A DNA stretch of 64,000 nt from Chthonobacter albigriseus (GTDB lineage Bacteria > Pseudomonadota > Alphaproteobacteria > Rhizobiales > Pleomorphomonadaceae), in assembly GCF_013839445.1 (NCBI RefSeq), contig NZ_JACDIT010000001.1:1735769-1799768 (forward strand), given 5' to 3'. A program made the translations under genes and the position numbers. The notes beneath the pieces were generated by a model. It did not search any database. It worked only from the letters and a program-made list of their open reading frames with translations, and was not told the DNA's origin. This document shows positions 25,283 to 33,110 of the stretch, piece after piece; position 1 is the stretch's first letter, and every line of letters begins with the position of its first letter.

Positions 25283-26038
25283 CTATCTGATCTCGACCCC
25301 CGCGGCTGCGAGCGCGGTCGCGTGCGCCTGGTCCGGCGCGCCGTCGGTGACCACCACGTCGACCTCCTCAAGCCGGCAGACGCGGAAGGCCGCCTTCCGG
25401 CCGAACTTGGTCAGGTTGGCGGCGACGAAGACGTTGCGCGCGTGGCCGATCATGGCGCGCGCCACCTGGGCTTCGTCGAAGTTGGAGTCCATCGCCCCGA
25501 CGGCGGGGTCGATCGCCGCGACGGTCAGGATGGCGTGGTCGGCCTGGAACTCCTGGATCTGGTCGAGCACCAGCGGTCCAACCGTCTGTCCGTTGTCGTT
25601 GCCGTAGGCGCCACCCAGCAGGTAGACGGTGGTCCCGGCCTGCGACGCGCCGAAGACCTGCGCGATCGCGACCGAATTGGTGATCACGGTCAGCCGCTCG
25701 ACGCCGCTGAGCGCCTCCGCGCAGGCGAGCGTGGTTGATCCGGTGTCGATGAAGACCGTGTCGCCCGGCTCTACCAGCCGCAGCATCTTGGCCGCGATGG
25801 TCCGCTTGGCCTGGGCGTTCTCCGCCATGCGCTCCTGGAAGCTGCCTTCCGCGTGCAGCCTTAGCCGCTTGGCGCCGCCGTGCACCTTCTGCAGCAGCCC
25901 GCCCTCGGCGAGTTGCCCGAGATCCCGACGGATCGTTTCGACGGATACGTCGAAGGTATGGGCGAGGGCGTCGACCGACATCTGGCCCTTGTGCCAGATG
26001 ATCTCCGCAATCCGAGCCTGTCGCTGCCTCGGCCTCAT
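25283..26038 (-). CDS. DeoR/GlpR family transcriptional regulator
   Basis: A 251-residue repressor-type protein. The winged helix at residues 1-60 has RQARIAEIIWHKGQMSVDALAHTFDVSVETIRRDLGQL, then LLQKVHGGAKRL, the DeoR signature. The C-terminal sugar-phosphate sensor domain shows DTVFIDTGSTTLACAEAL and VTDGAPDQ. It would bind the intermediate made by the divergent kinase. The ATG at 26038 follows GGGGAG; the longer frame to 26155 crosses the promoter region. Direct and inverted repeats in the divergent intergenic region are its likely operators. Confidence 0.92.
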   Translation of the reverse strand: MRPRQRQARIAEIIWHKGQMSVDALAHTFDVSVETIRRDLGQLAEGGLLQKVHGGAKRLRLHAEGSFQERMAENAQAKRTIAAKMLRLVEPGDTVFIDTGSTTLACAEALSGVERLTVITNSVAIAQVFGASQAGTTVYLLGGAYGNDNGQTVGPLVLDQIQEFQADHAILTVAAIDPAVGAMDSNFDEAQVARAMIGHARNVFVAANLTKFGRKAAFRVCRLEEVDVVVTDGAPDQAHATALAAAGVEIR

Positions 26039-26063
26039 GAAAACTCCCCGATCCCGGCCAGTA

Positions 26064-26081
26064 GGGCATTGGTAAATGCCC
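26064..26081. promoter_or_regulatory. Inverted repeat, likely DeoR-type autoregulatory operator
   Basis: GGGCATT-GGTA-AATGCCC is a perfect 7-bp inverted repeat with a 4-nt centre, 26-43 nt upstream of the DeoR gene. On the minus strand a TTGACA hexamer (26083-26088) sits just before it, so a repressor bound here would cover the promoter spacer. Confidence 0.5.
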
Positions 26082-26107
26082 GTGTCAAGGCTAAGCCACA
26101 CCTCGAA

Positions 26108-26154
26108 ATTGACGGTACGGGCAGGATATGGCCCCGTTATTGACCGAACGGGCA
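26108..26154. promoter_or_regulatory. Two direct repeats, likely DeoR-type operator of the catabolic operon
   Basis: ATTGACGGTACGGGCA (26108-26123) and ATTGACCGAACGGGCA (26139-26154) agree at 14 of 16 positions and are 31 nt apart, about three helical turns. They lie 70-116 nt upstream of the GlpA-like gene. Each includes a TTGAC that could also be part of a -35 element. Repeated half-sites on one helix face are common for DeoR-family repressors. Confidence 0.5.
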
Positions 26155-26223
26155 AGTTGTGCCATCACCGGGCTGACGGAGTCGCGTAGCCGACACGGGG
26201 TCCGTCGGGAGATCGAACCGGCC

Positions 26224-27630
26224 ATGCATGAGGTCGACATCACCCAGCCCGACCTGTTCGACGTGGCCATTGTCGGAGGCGGGGTGATCGGATGCGCCCT
26301 GGCCCGCCGGTTCACCCTCGATGGCGCTACTGTCGTCCTGCTCGAAAAAGCGCCCGACATCCTCGACGGCGCATCCAAGGGCAATAGCGGCATCCTCCAC
26401 ACCGGGTTCGACGCGCCTCCCGGTTCGCTGGAGGCAGCCTGCATCGCCGAGGGCTACCGCGAGTATTTGGAGATCCGCGAGCGGCTGAATCTGCCGGTGA
26501 TCCGTTGCGGTGCCCTGGTGATCGCCTGGACCGACGAGGAGACCGCCGCCCTGCCAGGCCTCGTCGACCAGGCGATCCGGAACGGCGTGGCCGACGTCGA
26601 GCCGTTGACCGCAGCCGAGACGAGGCGGCTGGAGCCCGGCCTCGGCGCTGGTCTCCGCGCCAGTTTCCGCGTGCCCCGCGAGTACCTGATCGATCCCTGG
26701 GCGGCTCCCCACGCCTACCTGCTCCAGGCCATCGTCAACGGCGCCTGGTTGCGGCGGGGCTGCGAGGTGACCGGCGGCGATTTCGACGGGACGGCCTGGC
26801 GGCTCGCGACGACGCTCGGCTCGATCCGCGCGCGCGTGGTCGTCAACGCGGCAGGCCTCTACGGCGACATCCTGGACGAACGGCTGATCGGCCGTCGCGA
26901 CTTCACCATCCGCCCGCGCAAGGGTCAGTTCGTCGTCTACGACAAGCCGGCTGCTTCGCTGGCCTCCCACATCCTGCTGCCGGTTCCCGGCAAGACCACC
27001 AAGGGCATCGTGGTCTGCCGGACGGCCTACGGGAACCTGCTTGTCGGCCCCACCGCCGAGGATCAGGAGGACCGGCGCGAGGCGGCCCTGGAGCCGGAGA
27101 CCCTGCGCGCGCTGTCCCGGCGCGGCGAGGAGATCCTGCCGGCGCTGGCCGGTCACGACGTCACCGCCATCTACGCCGGCTTGCGCCCGGCGACCGAGTT
27201 CAAGGACTACCAGATCCGCCTTCATGCGGACCGCAACTACGTGACCGTGGGCGGCATCCGTTCCACCGGCCTCTCCTCCGCGCTCGGCACAGCGCGCCAC
27301 GTGCACGGGCTCTGCGCCGCCTTCGGCTTCTCCGCGACGCCGCTTGCCGAACCCGCCTGGCCGATGGTGGGCATGATGTGCGAGACGGAGCAACGGGACT
27401 GGCAGCGCCCGGGCAACGGCGGCATCGTATGCCACTGCGAGCGCGTCACCCGCCGTGAGGTCGAGGAGGCCATCACCGGCCCGCTGGCGGCCGGATCGCT
27501 GGCCGGGGTGAAGCGGCGCACCCGGGTCACCATGGGCCGCTGCCAGGGCTTCTACTGCACCGCCGACCTCGCCGCGATGACCCGGGATCGGCTTGTCGTC
27601 CCGATGGCGGGAGGCGGCCATGGCGCCTAG
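26224..27630 (+). CDS. GlpA-like FAD-dependent dehydrogenase with C-terminal BFD-like [2Fe-2S] domain
   Basis: A 468-residue flavoprotein. The FAD site is DVAIVGGGVIGCALARRF (about residues 11-28), followed by a DAO/glycerol-3-phosphate dehydrogenase fold (SKGNSGILHTGFDAPPGS; RPRKGQFVVYDK). The C-terminus carries CHC at about 402-404 and CQGFYC at about 440-445, the four cysteines of a BFD-like [2Fe-2S] domain as in GlpA of anaerobic glycerol-3-phosphate dehydrogenase. It probably oxidises a polyol phosphate or 2-hydroxy acid together with the next gene product. The ATG at 26224 is preferred; the frame is open to 26128 across the operator region. It overlaps the next gene by 11 nt. Confidence 0.85.
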   Translation: MHEVDITQPDLFDVAIVGGGVIGCALARRFTLDGATVVLLEKAPDILDGASKGNSGILHTGFDAPPGSLEAACIAEGYREYLEIRERLNLPVIRCGALVIAWTDEETAALPGLVDQAIRNGVADVEPLTAAETRRLEPGLGAGLRASFRVPREYLIDPWAAPHAYLLQAIVNGAWLRRGCEVTGGDFDGTAWRLATTLGSIRARVVVNAAGLYGDILDERLIGRRDFTIRPRKGQFVVYDKPAASLASHILLPVPGKTTKGIVVCRTAYGNLLVGPTAEDQEDRREAALEPETLRALSRRGEEILPALAGHDVTAIYAGLRPATEFKDYQIRLHADRNYVTVGGIRSTGLSSALGTARHVHGLCAAFGFSATPLAEPAWPMVGMMCETEQRDWQRPGNGGIVCHCERVTRREVEEAITGPLAAGSLAGVKRRTRVTMGRCQGFYCTADLAAMTRDRLVVPMAGGGHGA

Positions 27631-28867
27631 TATCCCGCGCAGCTGCGATGTCGCCGTGATCGGCGCCGGTCCGGCCGGTCTGGCGGCTGCCGCCGAGTTG
27701 AAGGCGCGCGGCGTCGCCTCCGTGATCGTGCTCGACCGGGAAGCCGGGCCCGGCGGTATCCCGCGCCACTGCGACCACTACCCCTTCGGCCTTCGCGAGT
27801 TCCGCCGCCTGCTGAAGGGACCGGCCTACGCCGCCCGCCTGGTCGGCCGGGCCGAGGCGGCCGGCGTCGACATCCGCGCCGGCGTCACGGTGACGGCGCT
27901 CCGGCCCGGGCCGGTGCTGGAGGTTTCAACCGCCGACGGCCTGGTGGAAATCGCGGCGCGGGCCGTGCTCCTGGCCACCGGCGTGCGCGAGACGAGCCGC
28001 GCGGCGCGCCTGATCGGCGGAACCAAGCCGGGCGGCGTGATGCCGACCGGCGCACTGCAGGGCCTCGTCCATCTCGACGCGATCAAGCCCTTCGACAAGC
28101 CGGTCGTGCTGGGCACCGAGCTCGTATCCTTCTCCGCCCTCCTCACCTGCCGTCATGCCGGGATACGTCCCGTGGCGATGATCGAGCCGGGGCCGCGGGC
28201 CACGGCGCGCTGGCCGGCATCCCTGTTGCCGCGCCTGATGGGGATACCGCTGCTCACCGGCACCGAGGTGGCGGCCATCGAGGGCGACGGCTGGGTGGAA
28301 GCCGTCACGATCCGCGAGCCGGGCGGCACGACACGGCGGATCCCAACAGACGGCGTCGTCGTGACCGGCCGGTTCGTACCGGAGGCCTCTCTGCTCCGTA
28401 CCAGCCATCTGGAACTGGACGCCGGCACGGGCGGCCCCTCGATCGACCAGTTCGGCCGCTGCTCCGATCCCGCCTACTTTGCCGCCGGCAACCTCTTGCG
28501 GCCCGTTGAAACGGCCGGCTGGAGCTGGAACGAAGGACGGCTCGTCGGCCGCGCGATGGCCGATGCCCTGGCCGGCCGGCTGCCCTCGTCGGGGGGCGGC
28601 GTCAGGGTGGTGGTTGCGGGAAAGCCCTTGAAGTACGTGCTGCCGCAGCGGATCGTGGCGAACGGTGCCCCCGGCAGCCATGCTTGTTTCCAGCTTCGTG
28701 TCAGCGAGGCCGCTGCGGGCCGGTTGGCGCTTCGCCTCGACGGTGCCGAGCTTTGGGGAAGGCGGCTGTCGTCGCTGCCCGAGCGGCGCATCACGGTTCC
28801 GCTTGACGTACTCGGGGCATGGAGCACGGGTCTGGCCGAATTTGTCGTGGGGAAACGGTCGGCATGA
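27620..28867 (+). CDS. FAD/NAD(P)-binding oxidoreductase (GlpB/HcnB-like partner)
   Basis: A 415-residue protein with an N-terminal dinucleotide-binding motif (VAVIGAGPAGLAAAAEL) and PGGIPRHCDHYPFGLREF, the G-G-I-P-R-H signature of the oxidoreductase that accompanies GlpA-like proteins. It continues to a second nucleotide region (AVLLATGVRETSRAARLIGG) and VVVTGRFVPEASLL. GGGAGG sits 5 nt before the ATG. It is not homologous in length to E. coli GlpB but occupies the same operon place; it probably passes electrons from the GlpA-like flavin to an acceptor. A third iron-sulfur membrane anchor (GlpC) is absent. Confidence 0.8.
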   Translation: MAPSIPRSCDVAVIGAGPAGLAAAAELKARGVASVIVLDREAGPGGIPRHCDHYPFGLREFRRLLKGPAYAARLVGRAEAAGVDIRAGVTVTALRPGPVLEVSTADGLVEIAARAVLLATGVRETSRAARLIGGTKPGGVMPTGALQGLVHLDAIKPFDKPVVLGTELVSFSALLTCRHAGIRPVAMIEPGPRATARWPASLLPRLMGIPLLTGTEVAAIEGDGWVEAVTIREPGGTTRRIPTDGVVVTGRFVPEASLLRTSHLELDAGTGGPSIDQFGRCSDPAYFAAGNLLRPVETAGWSWNEGRLVGRAMADALAGRLPSSGGGVRVVVAGKPLKYVLPQRIVANGAPGSHACFQLRVSEAAAGRLALRLDGAELWGRRLSSLPERRITVPLDVLGAWSTGLAEFVVGKRSA

Positions 28868-30291
28868 ACACGCTCGCCATCGACCAGGGGACGACCAGCA
28901 CCCGCGCTCTCCTGGTGCACGCGGACGGGCGCTCCGAGATCGTAGCGGCCGTCCAGCACCGGCAATTCTATCCTCGGCCAGGCTGGGTGGAGCACGACCC
29001 GGAGGAACTGCTCGCCAGCATCCGCGCCTGCCTCGACGCCGCGGCCACGGTCGACGACGTGGGCGCGGCCGGCATCGACAACCAAGGCGAAAGCTGCCTC
29101 GCCTGGGAAGCCGGCACCGGCCGCCCCGTCTCCCCCGTGATCGTCTGGCAGGACGACCGCACCCGCGCCGACATCGACCGGCTACGGGCGGACGGCGTCG
29201 AGGAGGAGGTCCGACGCCGGTCGGGCCTGCCGCTGGACGCCTACTTCTCGGCCTCCAAGCTCGCCTGGATCCTGCGCGAGATCCCGGAGGCGGCCGCCCT
29301 CAACGCGCGCGGCCGCCTGAGGCTCGGCTCCACCGACGCCTTCTTCCTCGACCGTCTGGTGGGTCGGTACGAGACCGACGTGACCACCGCGTCCCGCACC
29401 TGCCTGATGAACCTCGCCACCTGCCGATGGGATCCGGAGCTCTGCCGCATCTTCGGCGTGCCGATCGAAGCCCTGCCGCAAATCGTGCCGACCACCGGCG
29501 ACTTCGGCGCGCTTCAAAGCGGAAACCGCCGCCTGCCGTTGACGGCCAGTGTCGTCGACCAGCAGGCCTCGCTCTACGGCCACGGATGCCGGGCGGCCGG
29601 TGACGCCAAGGTCACCTTCGGGACCGGCGCTTTCGCACTGGTGGTGACCGGCCCGGCCATGCTGGAGGGGCACGGCGGACCGTTGCCGACGATCGCCTGG
29701 CAGAAAACCGGGGAAGCGCCGACCTACGCCCTCGACGGAGGCGTCTACTGCGCCTCGTCCGCGGTCAACTGGGCGCGCGAACTCGGACTGTTCGAGGATT
29801 TCGAGGCGATCGGCCGGTTCGATGCACCGCCGGCCATCGGCCGCGGCCTGGCCTTCGTTCCGTCCCTGGCGGGTCTCGCCTGCCCGCACTGGGACCGCAG
29901 CGCCCGCGGCGCCTGGCTCGGCCTCTCGCTCGACACCACCAGGGCGGACATGATGCAGGCGCTGCTGGAGGGTGTTGCCCTGCGGATGGCGGAGGTTATC
30001 GCCGCCATTGAAGAGCGCCAGCCGCTCTCCGACCCGATCTCGATCGACGGAGGCATGGCCGCGAACGGTTATTTCTGCCGCTTCCTGGCGGCCAGCCTCC
30101 GCCGCCCCGTCGTCATCTCGCAGGAGCCTGAACTCACCGCGATCGGAACCGCCGCCCTGGCGGCCGAAGCGGCGGGCCATCCGTTCCCCTTCGAGCGCCG
30201 GGGCCGGACCATCGAGCCGACCCCGCTCCCGGAGCATGTGCACGCGCGGTTCGCCCGCGCCCGGCGCGCCGTTCAGAGCTACGGCGGCTGA
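28864..30291 (+). CDS. FGGY-family kinase, glycerol kinase-like
   Basis: A 475-residue sugar/polyol kinase. The phosphate-1 motif LAIDQGTTSTRALLV is at residues 4-18, followed by GIDNQGESCLAWEAGTGRPVSPVIVWQDDR (adenine/substrate lobe), VTFGTGAFALV, and the C-terminal ISIDGGMAANGYFCRFLA and ELTAIGTAALAA of FGGY kinases. The Q-x-S-x-R..W..DR pattern is glycerol kinase-like. The substrate may be glycerol or a related polyol. Its ATG overlaps the preceding stop (ATGA), so all three plus-strand genes are coupled. It converges with the esterase gene 14 nt downstream. Confidence 0.88.
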   Translation: MNTLAIDQGTTSTRALLVHADGRSEIVAAVQHRQFYPRPGWVEHDPEELLASIRACLDAAATVDDVGAAGIDNQGESCLAWEAGTGRPVSPVIVWQDDRTRADIDRLRADGVEEEVRRRSGLPLDAYFSASKLAWILREIPEAAALNARGRLRLGSTDAFFLDRLVGRYETDVTTASRTCLMNLATCRWDPELCRIFGVPIEALPQIVPTTGDFGALQSGNRRLPLTASVVDQQASLYGHGCRAAGDAKVTFGTGAFALVVTGPAMLEGHGGPLPTIAWQKTGEAPTYALDGGVYCASSAVNWARELGLFEDFEAIGRFDAPPAIGRGLAFVPSLAGLACPHWDRSARGAWLGLSLDTTRADMMQALLEGVALRMAEVIAAIEERQPLSDPISIDGGMAANGYFCRFLAASLRRPVVISQEPELTAIGTAALAAEAAGHPFPFERRGRTIEPTPLPEHVHARFARARRAVQSYGG

Positions 30292-30305
30292 CCCCTGCGC
30301 CGGAA

Positions 30306-31550
30306 TCAGGCGGTAGCCTTCCGCTCCAGGAAGAAGCGCAGCATCTCCGCCGATGCGTCCAGGCCGGCCGGATCCGTATAGGACCCGCCTTCATGCCCAC
30401 CGGACCAGGCGTGGCCGAGGCCGTCGATCACCCAGTGTTCCACCTCAGCCACGCCGTTTGCCGCGCGGTGGACGATACGCGTGAACGCCCGGCCGGCCGG
30501 CGTCCTGCCGCTGTCGCGGCTCGCCTCCGCATCACTGGCCCGGGATGCGACGATGGCTTCCCCGTTGGAGGGGTGGACGGTCCGATCGGCAGAGCCGTGG
30601 AACACGATCAGTCGGGCGGCGGACCGGGCAGCGGTCCGGCGGTCCGGTCGTTTCGGACTGCCCGTGCCTTTCATCGCCTGGAACGCGGAGACGACGTCGG
30701 TCGCAGCTCCCGCGGGAAGCCCCGAATGGATGCCCGCTGCCGCGAACACGTCGGGATGGGTCTCCGCCAGGATCGCGGCCATCGCGCCACCGGCGGAGAG
30801 CCCGGCGACAAACGTCCGCTCAGGCCCGATGCCGAATTCGGCGGCGACCGCCATGGCCATTCCGGCGAGGATCGCGGGCTCGCCGCCGCCGCGCCGCTGG
30901 TCGGCCGGACTGAACCAGTTCCAGCAGGACGACGGATTGGCGGCTGAGAGCTGGCCCGGATAGACCACGATCAACCTGTGCTCTTCAGCCTTCTCGTTCA
31001 TCCGTGTGCCGACCGCGAAATCGTCCGGGTTCTGCTTGCATCCGTGCAGCATCACCACCAACCCGTCCGGCCGGTCCCCTGCGGAGGCCGGAATGTAGAT
31101 CCGATAGGGCCGCGCGCCGGAGGGCGACGTGAACTCGCGCGACAAGAACCGGGCGCCCTCGGCGATCGGCGGCGAAGCGGAAGCCCCGCCCGCGCCCGGC
31201 AAGGTGTCGAAAAAGCGCCGCGCCGCCGCAAGCCCGCGGACGACCTCCGGAAGCGGCTTGCGCAACCGGGCAGTCCCGCCGGCCGGGCCATCCTGCCGGG
31301 TCGAGGGTCCACCGGCGGGGCTGGCCGGACCGGCGGTCGCGGGCTTGCCCACCGGGGTTGCGGAGAGATCCAGGATCCGAGGGGCTTCCACCGCTCCGGC
31401 GGATCTGGAAGATGGTCCTGGATCGGCCTTGGCCGTTTCGCGGCCGAAGGACCCGCCGAGTGCGGATTGGATCTGCCTCGTCGCCTCGACGAGGCTTCCG
31501 GCGCGGGTCAGCGATGCCGCCCGGCGAAGGGCGGAAAGGTCGAGCTTCAT
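30306..31550 (-). CDS. PHB depolymerase family esterase
   Basis: A 414-residue alpha/beta hydrolase of the LpqC/PHB-depolymerase group. About 150 Pro/Gly-rich residues precede the catalytic domain, which has GLVVMLHGCKQNPDDFA (oxyanion region), SCWNWFSPADQRRGGGE and the nucleophile elbow VAGLSAGGAMAAIL (Ser at about residue 246), then a late DGLGHAWSGG with the catalytic His. There is no signal peptide, so it probably acts on intracellular polyesters or other esters. The ATG at 31550 has AGGAC upstream; the open frame further up belongs to the CopG gene's other frame. It follows the RHH gene by 25 nt. Confidence 0.85.
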   Translation of the reverse strand: MKLDLSALRRAASLTRAGSLVEATRQIQSALGGSFGRETAKADPGPSSRSAGAVEAPRILDLSATPVGKPATAGPASPAGGPSTRQDGPAGGTARLRKPLPEVVRGLAAARRFFDTLPGAGGASASPPIAEGARFLSREFTSPSGARPYRIYIPASAGDRPDGLVVMLHGCKQNPDDFAVGTRMNEKAEEHRLIVVYPGQLSAANPSSCWNWFSPADQRRGGGEPAILAGMAMAVAAEFGIGPERTFVAGLSAGGAMAAILAETHPDVFAAAGIHSGLPAGAATDVVSAFQAMKGTGSPKRPDRRTAARSAARLIVFHGSADRTVHPSNGEAIVASRASDAEASRDSGRTPAGRAFTRIVHRAANGVAEVEHWVIDGLGHAWSGGHEGGSYTDPAGLDASAEMLRFFLERKATA

Positions 31551-31575
31551 GATGGGTCGTCCTGGTCGTGCCGGG

Positions 31576-31995
31576 TCAGCGGATGCGGTCCGCCAGCGCC
31601 GTTCGGATTTCGGGAGAGGCCTGGAGCGCGCCCAGGACCGTGAGGGAGGCGATGGCCGCCTGCGCGAGATCCACCGTGACGTCCGAAGCGATACGGGCAA
31701 GCCCGACCACTTTGATGTGCAGCTTTTCTCCCGCCGCCACCGCAGCCTCCAGATCGGCGCGGGAGAAGTCCCGCAGTCCGAGGTCGAACGTGCTTCGCTC
31801 GATCGAGCGGGAGAGGACGTCGGCATGCGCGTCCAGCTGCTTGCGGATGGCTGTCCGGATGAAGTCGGACCGGTTCGAGTAGAACCCGTCGCGCACCATC
31901 AGGTCGATGCGGCCGAGATCGACGAAACCAAGGTTGATCGTGATCTTCTCGGTTTCTTCGGTTTTTCTGAGTGTCGGCTGTCTTGTGTCGGTCAT
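31576..31995 (-). CDS. Ribbon-helix-helix (CopG-like) protein with C-terminal extension
   Basis: A 139-residue protein. Residues 15-55 form a ribbon-helix-helix unit: KITINLGFVDLGRIDLMV, then GFYSNRSDFIRTAIRKQLD, with the usual strand-turn-helix-helix spacing. The C-terminal 80 residues carry KLHIKVVGLARIASDVTVDLAQAAIASLTVLGALQ, a conserved-looking helix pair with no recognised domain. It precedes the polyester esterase in one operon, an arrangement I associate with polyhydroxyalkanoate metabolism, so it may repress that unit. The gap and divergent promoter at its 5' side suggest autoregulation. Confidence 0.75.
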   Translation of the reverse strand: MTDTRQPTLRKTEETEKITINLGFVDLGRIDLMVRDGFYSNRSDFIRTAIRKQLDAHADVLSRSIERSTFDLGLRDFSRADLEAAVAAGEKLHIKVVGLARIASDVTVDLAQAAIASLTVLGALQASPEIRTALADRIR

Positions 31996-32274
31996 CTCTC
32001 ACCATCCGTGTGGATGGTATATGGAGGGTGAACTCCCGATCGCAAGGGGGTCCTTGCCGATCCGTGTTCCGTCCGGTCGTCCACCGCAACGCCACCCGGC
32101 CGCCGTTCACGCGTGCGTGTCGATGCCCTCCGGACGGGAACACGGACGCCCGGCCACGGGTTTGTCGGGTTCTGCGGTTCGCCGCGGCCGCCCCTGCGCC
32201 GCGCCGGTCGGACCCCCTCAATACCATCGGCCTCCCGGATCCCCATGGTCGCGGAGAGGGCCAGGAGACGCACC

Positions 32275-32598
32275 ATGCAACAGTTCATCCTTCCTGCGGC
32301 GATCGTCCTCGCCCTGTTGACGCCTCTGCCCGTGTCGGCCGAGCAGGCGGCCCGGCCCTGCGCGGTCGAGCGCGATGAAGATGCGGCTGCTGCCACTGGG
32401 CCGACCGACGAAAAACAGCCCGTCGCCGACGCGACGGCTGCCGAAGTCGCCGAGGCGGCCGGACAACCCGGCCCGACCGGCGCCACGACCGGCGGTACGG
32501 ACGCACCCGTGGAAGGATCCGAGGCATGGTCCGCGGCCCACGGCTCGACAGCGGCCGTCGGCGAGAACGGCGACTGCACGCTTTCGATCGGCCAGTAG
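32275..32598 (+). CDS. Small secreted protein of unknown function
   Basis: A 107-residue protein with a clear signal peptide ([24 protein letters not shown]). The mature part of about 85 residues is low-complexity, rich in Ala, Gly, Thr and Glu, with two cysteines (PCAVE and the late GDCTLSIGQ) that could form a disulfide. AGGAG precedes the ATG by 7 nt. It sits 46 nt upstream of the molybdenum hydroxylase genes on the same strand and may be co-expressed with them. I recognise no family. Confidence 0.6.
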   Translation: MQQFILPAAIVLALLTPLPVSAEQAARPCAVERDEDAAAATGPTDEKQPVADATAAEVAEAAGQPGPTGATTGGTDAPVEGSEAWSAAHGSTAAVGENGDCTLSIGQ

Positions 32599-32644
32599 CG
32601 CCTCCGGCCGGCAAGCAACCGACACGTCACAAGGAATGCCAGAC

Positions 32645-33100
32645 ATGAAGTTCGACCTAGCCATCAACGGCGAGACCCGCCAGGTCGATGTCCCCGAGGA
32701 CATGCCCCTGCTCTGGGTGCTCAGGGACGTCGTGGGGCTTACCGGCACCAAGTTCGGCTGCGGCATCGCCCAGTGCGGCGCCTGCACGGTCCACCTCGAC
32801 GGCGAGCCGATCCGCTCCTGCGTGACAGCGGTGAGCGAGGTCGGCACGGGCGCCATCACCACCATCGAGGCCGTCGGCGAGACGGACGTGGGCCGCAAGG
32901 TCCAGGCCGCCTGGCTCGACCTGGAGGTGGTCCAGTGCGGCTACTGCCAGTCCGGCCAGATCATGTCGGCGAGCGCCCTTTTGAAGGCGACGCCGGAGCC
33001 GACCGATGCGGACATCGATGCCGCCATGTCCGGAAACATCTGCCGCTGCGGGACCTACCCGCGGATCCGCGCCGCCATCAAGTCGGCCGCCAAGGCCTGA
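32645..33100 (+). CDS. iorA: [2Fe-2S] subunit of a molybdenum hydroxylase (isoquinoline 1-oxidoreductase alpha-type)
   Basis: A 151-residue iron-sulfur subunit. The plant-type cluster is [17 protein letters not shown] with a following cysteine (about residues 38-60), and the second cluster is CGYCQSGQ...ICRCGTY (about 99-140). This two-cluster, 150-residue subunit pairs with the large subunit encoded 10 nt downstream in aldehyde/isoquinoline oxidoreductases of the xanthine oxidase family. The ATG at 32645 has AAGGA 8 nt upstream. There is no separate FAD subunit, as expected for the Ior class, which passes electrons to a c-type cytochrome. Confidence 0.9.
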   Translation: MKFDLAINGETRQVDVPEDMPLLWVLRDVVGLTGTKFGCGIAQCGACTVHLDGEPIRSCVTAVSEVGTGAITTIEAVGETDVGRKVQAAWLDLEVVQCGYCQSGQIMSASALLKATPEPTDADIDAAMSGNICRCGTYPRIRAAIKSAAKA

Positions 33101-33110
33101 GGACCAGACC

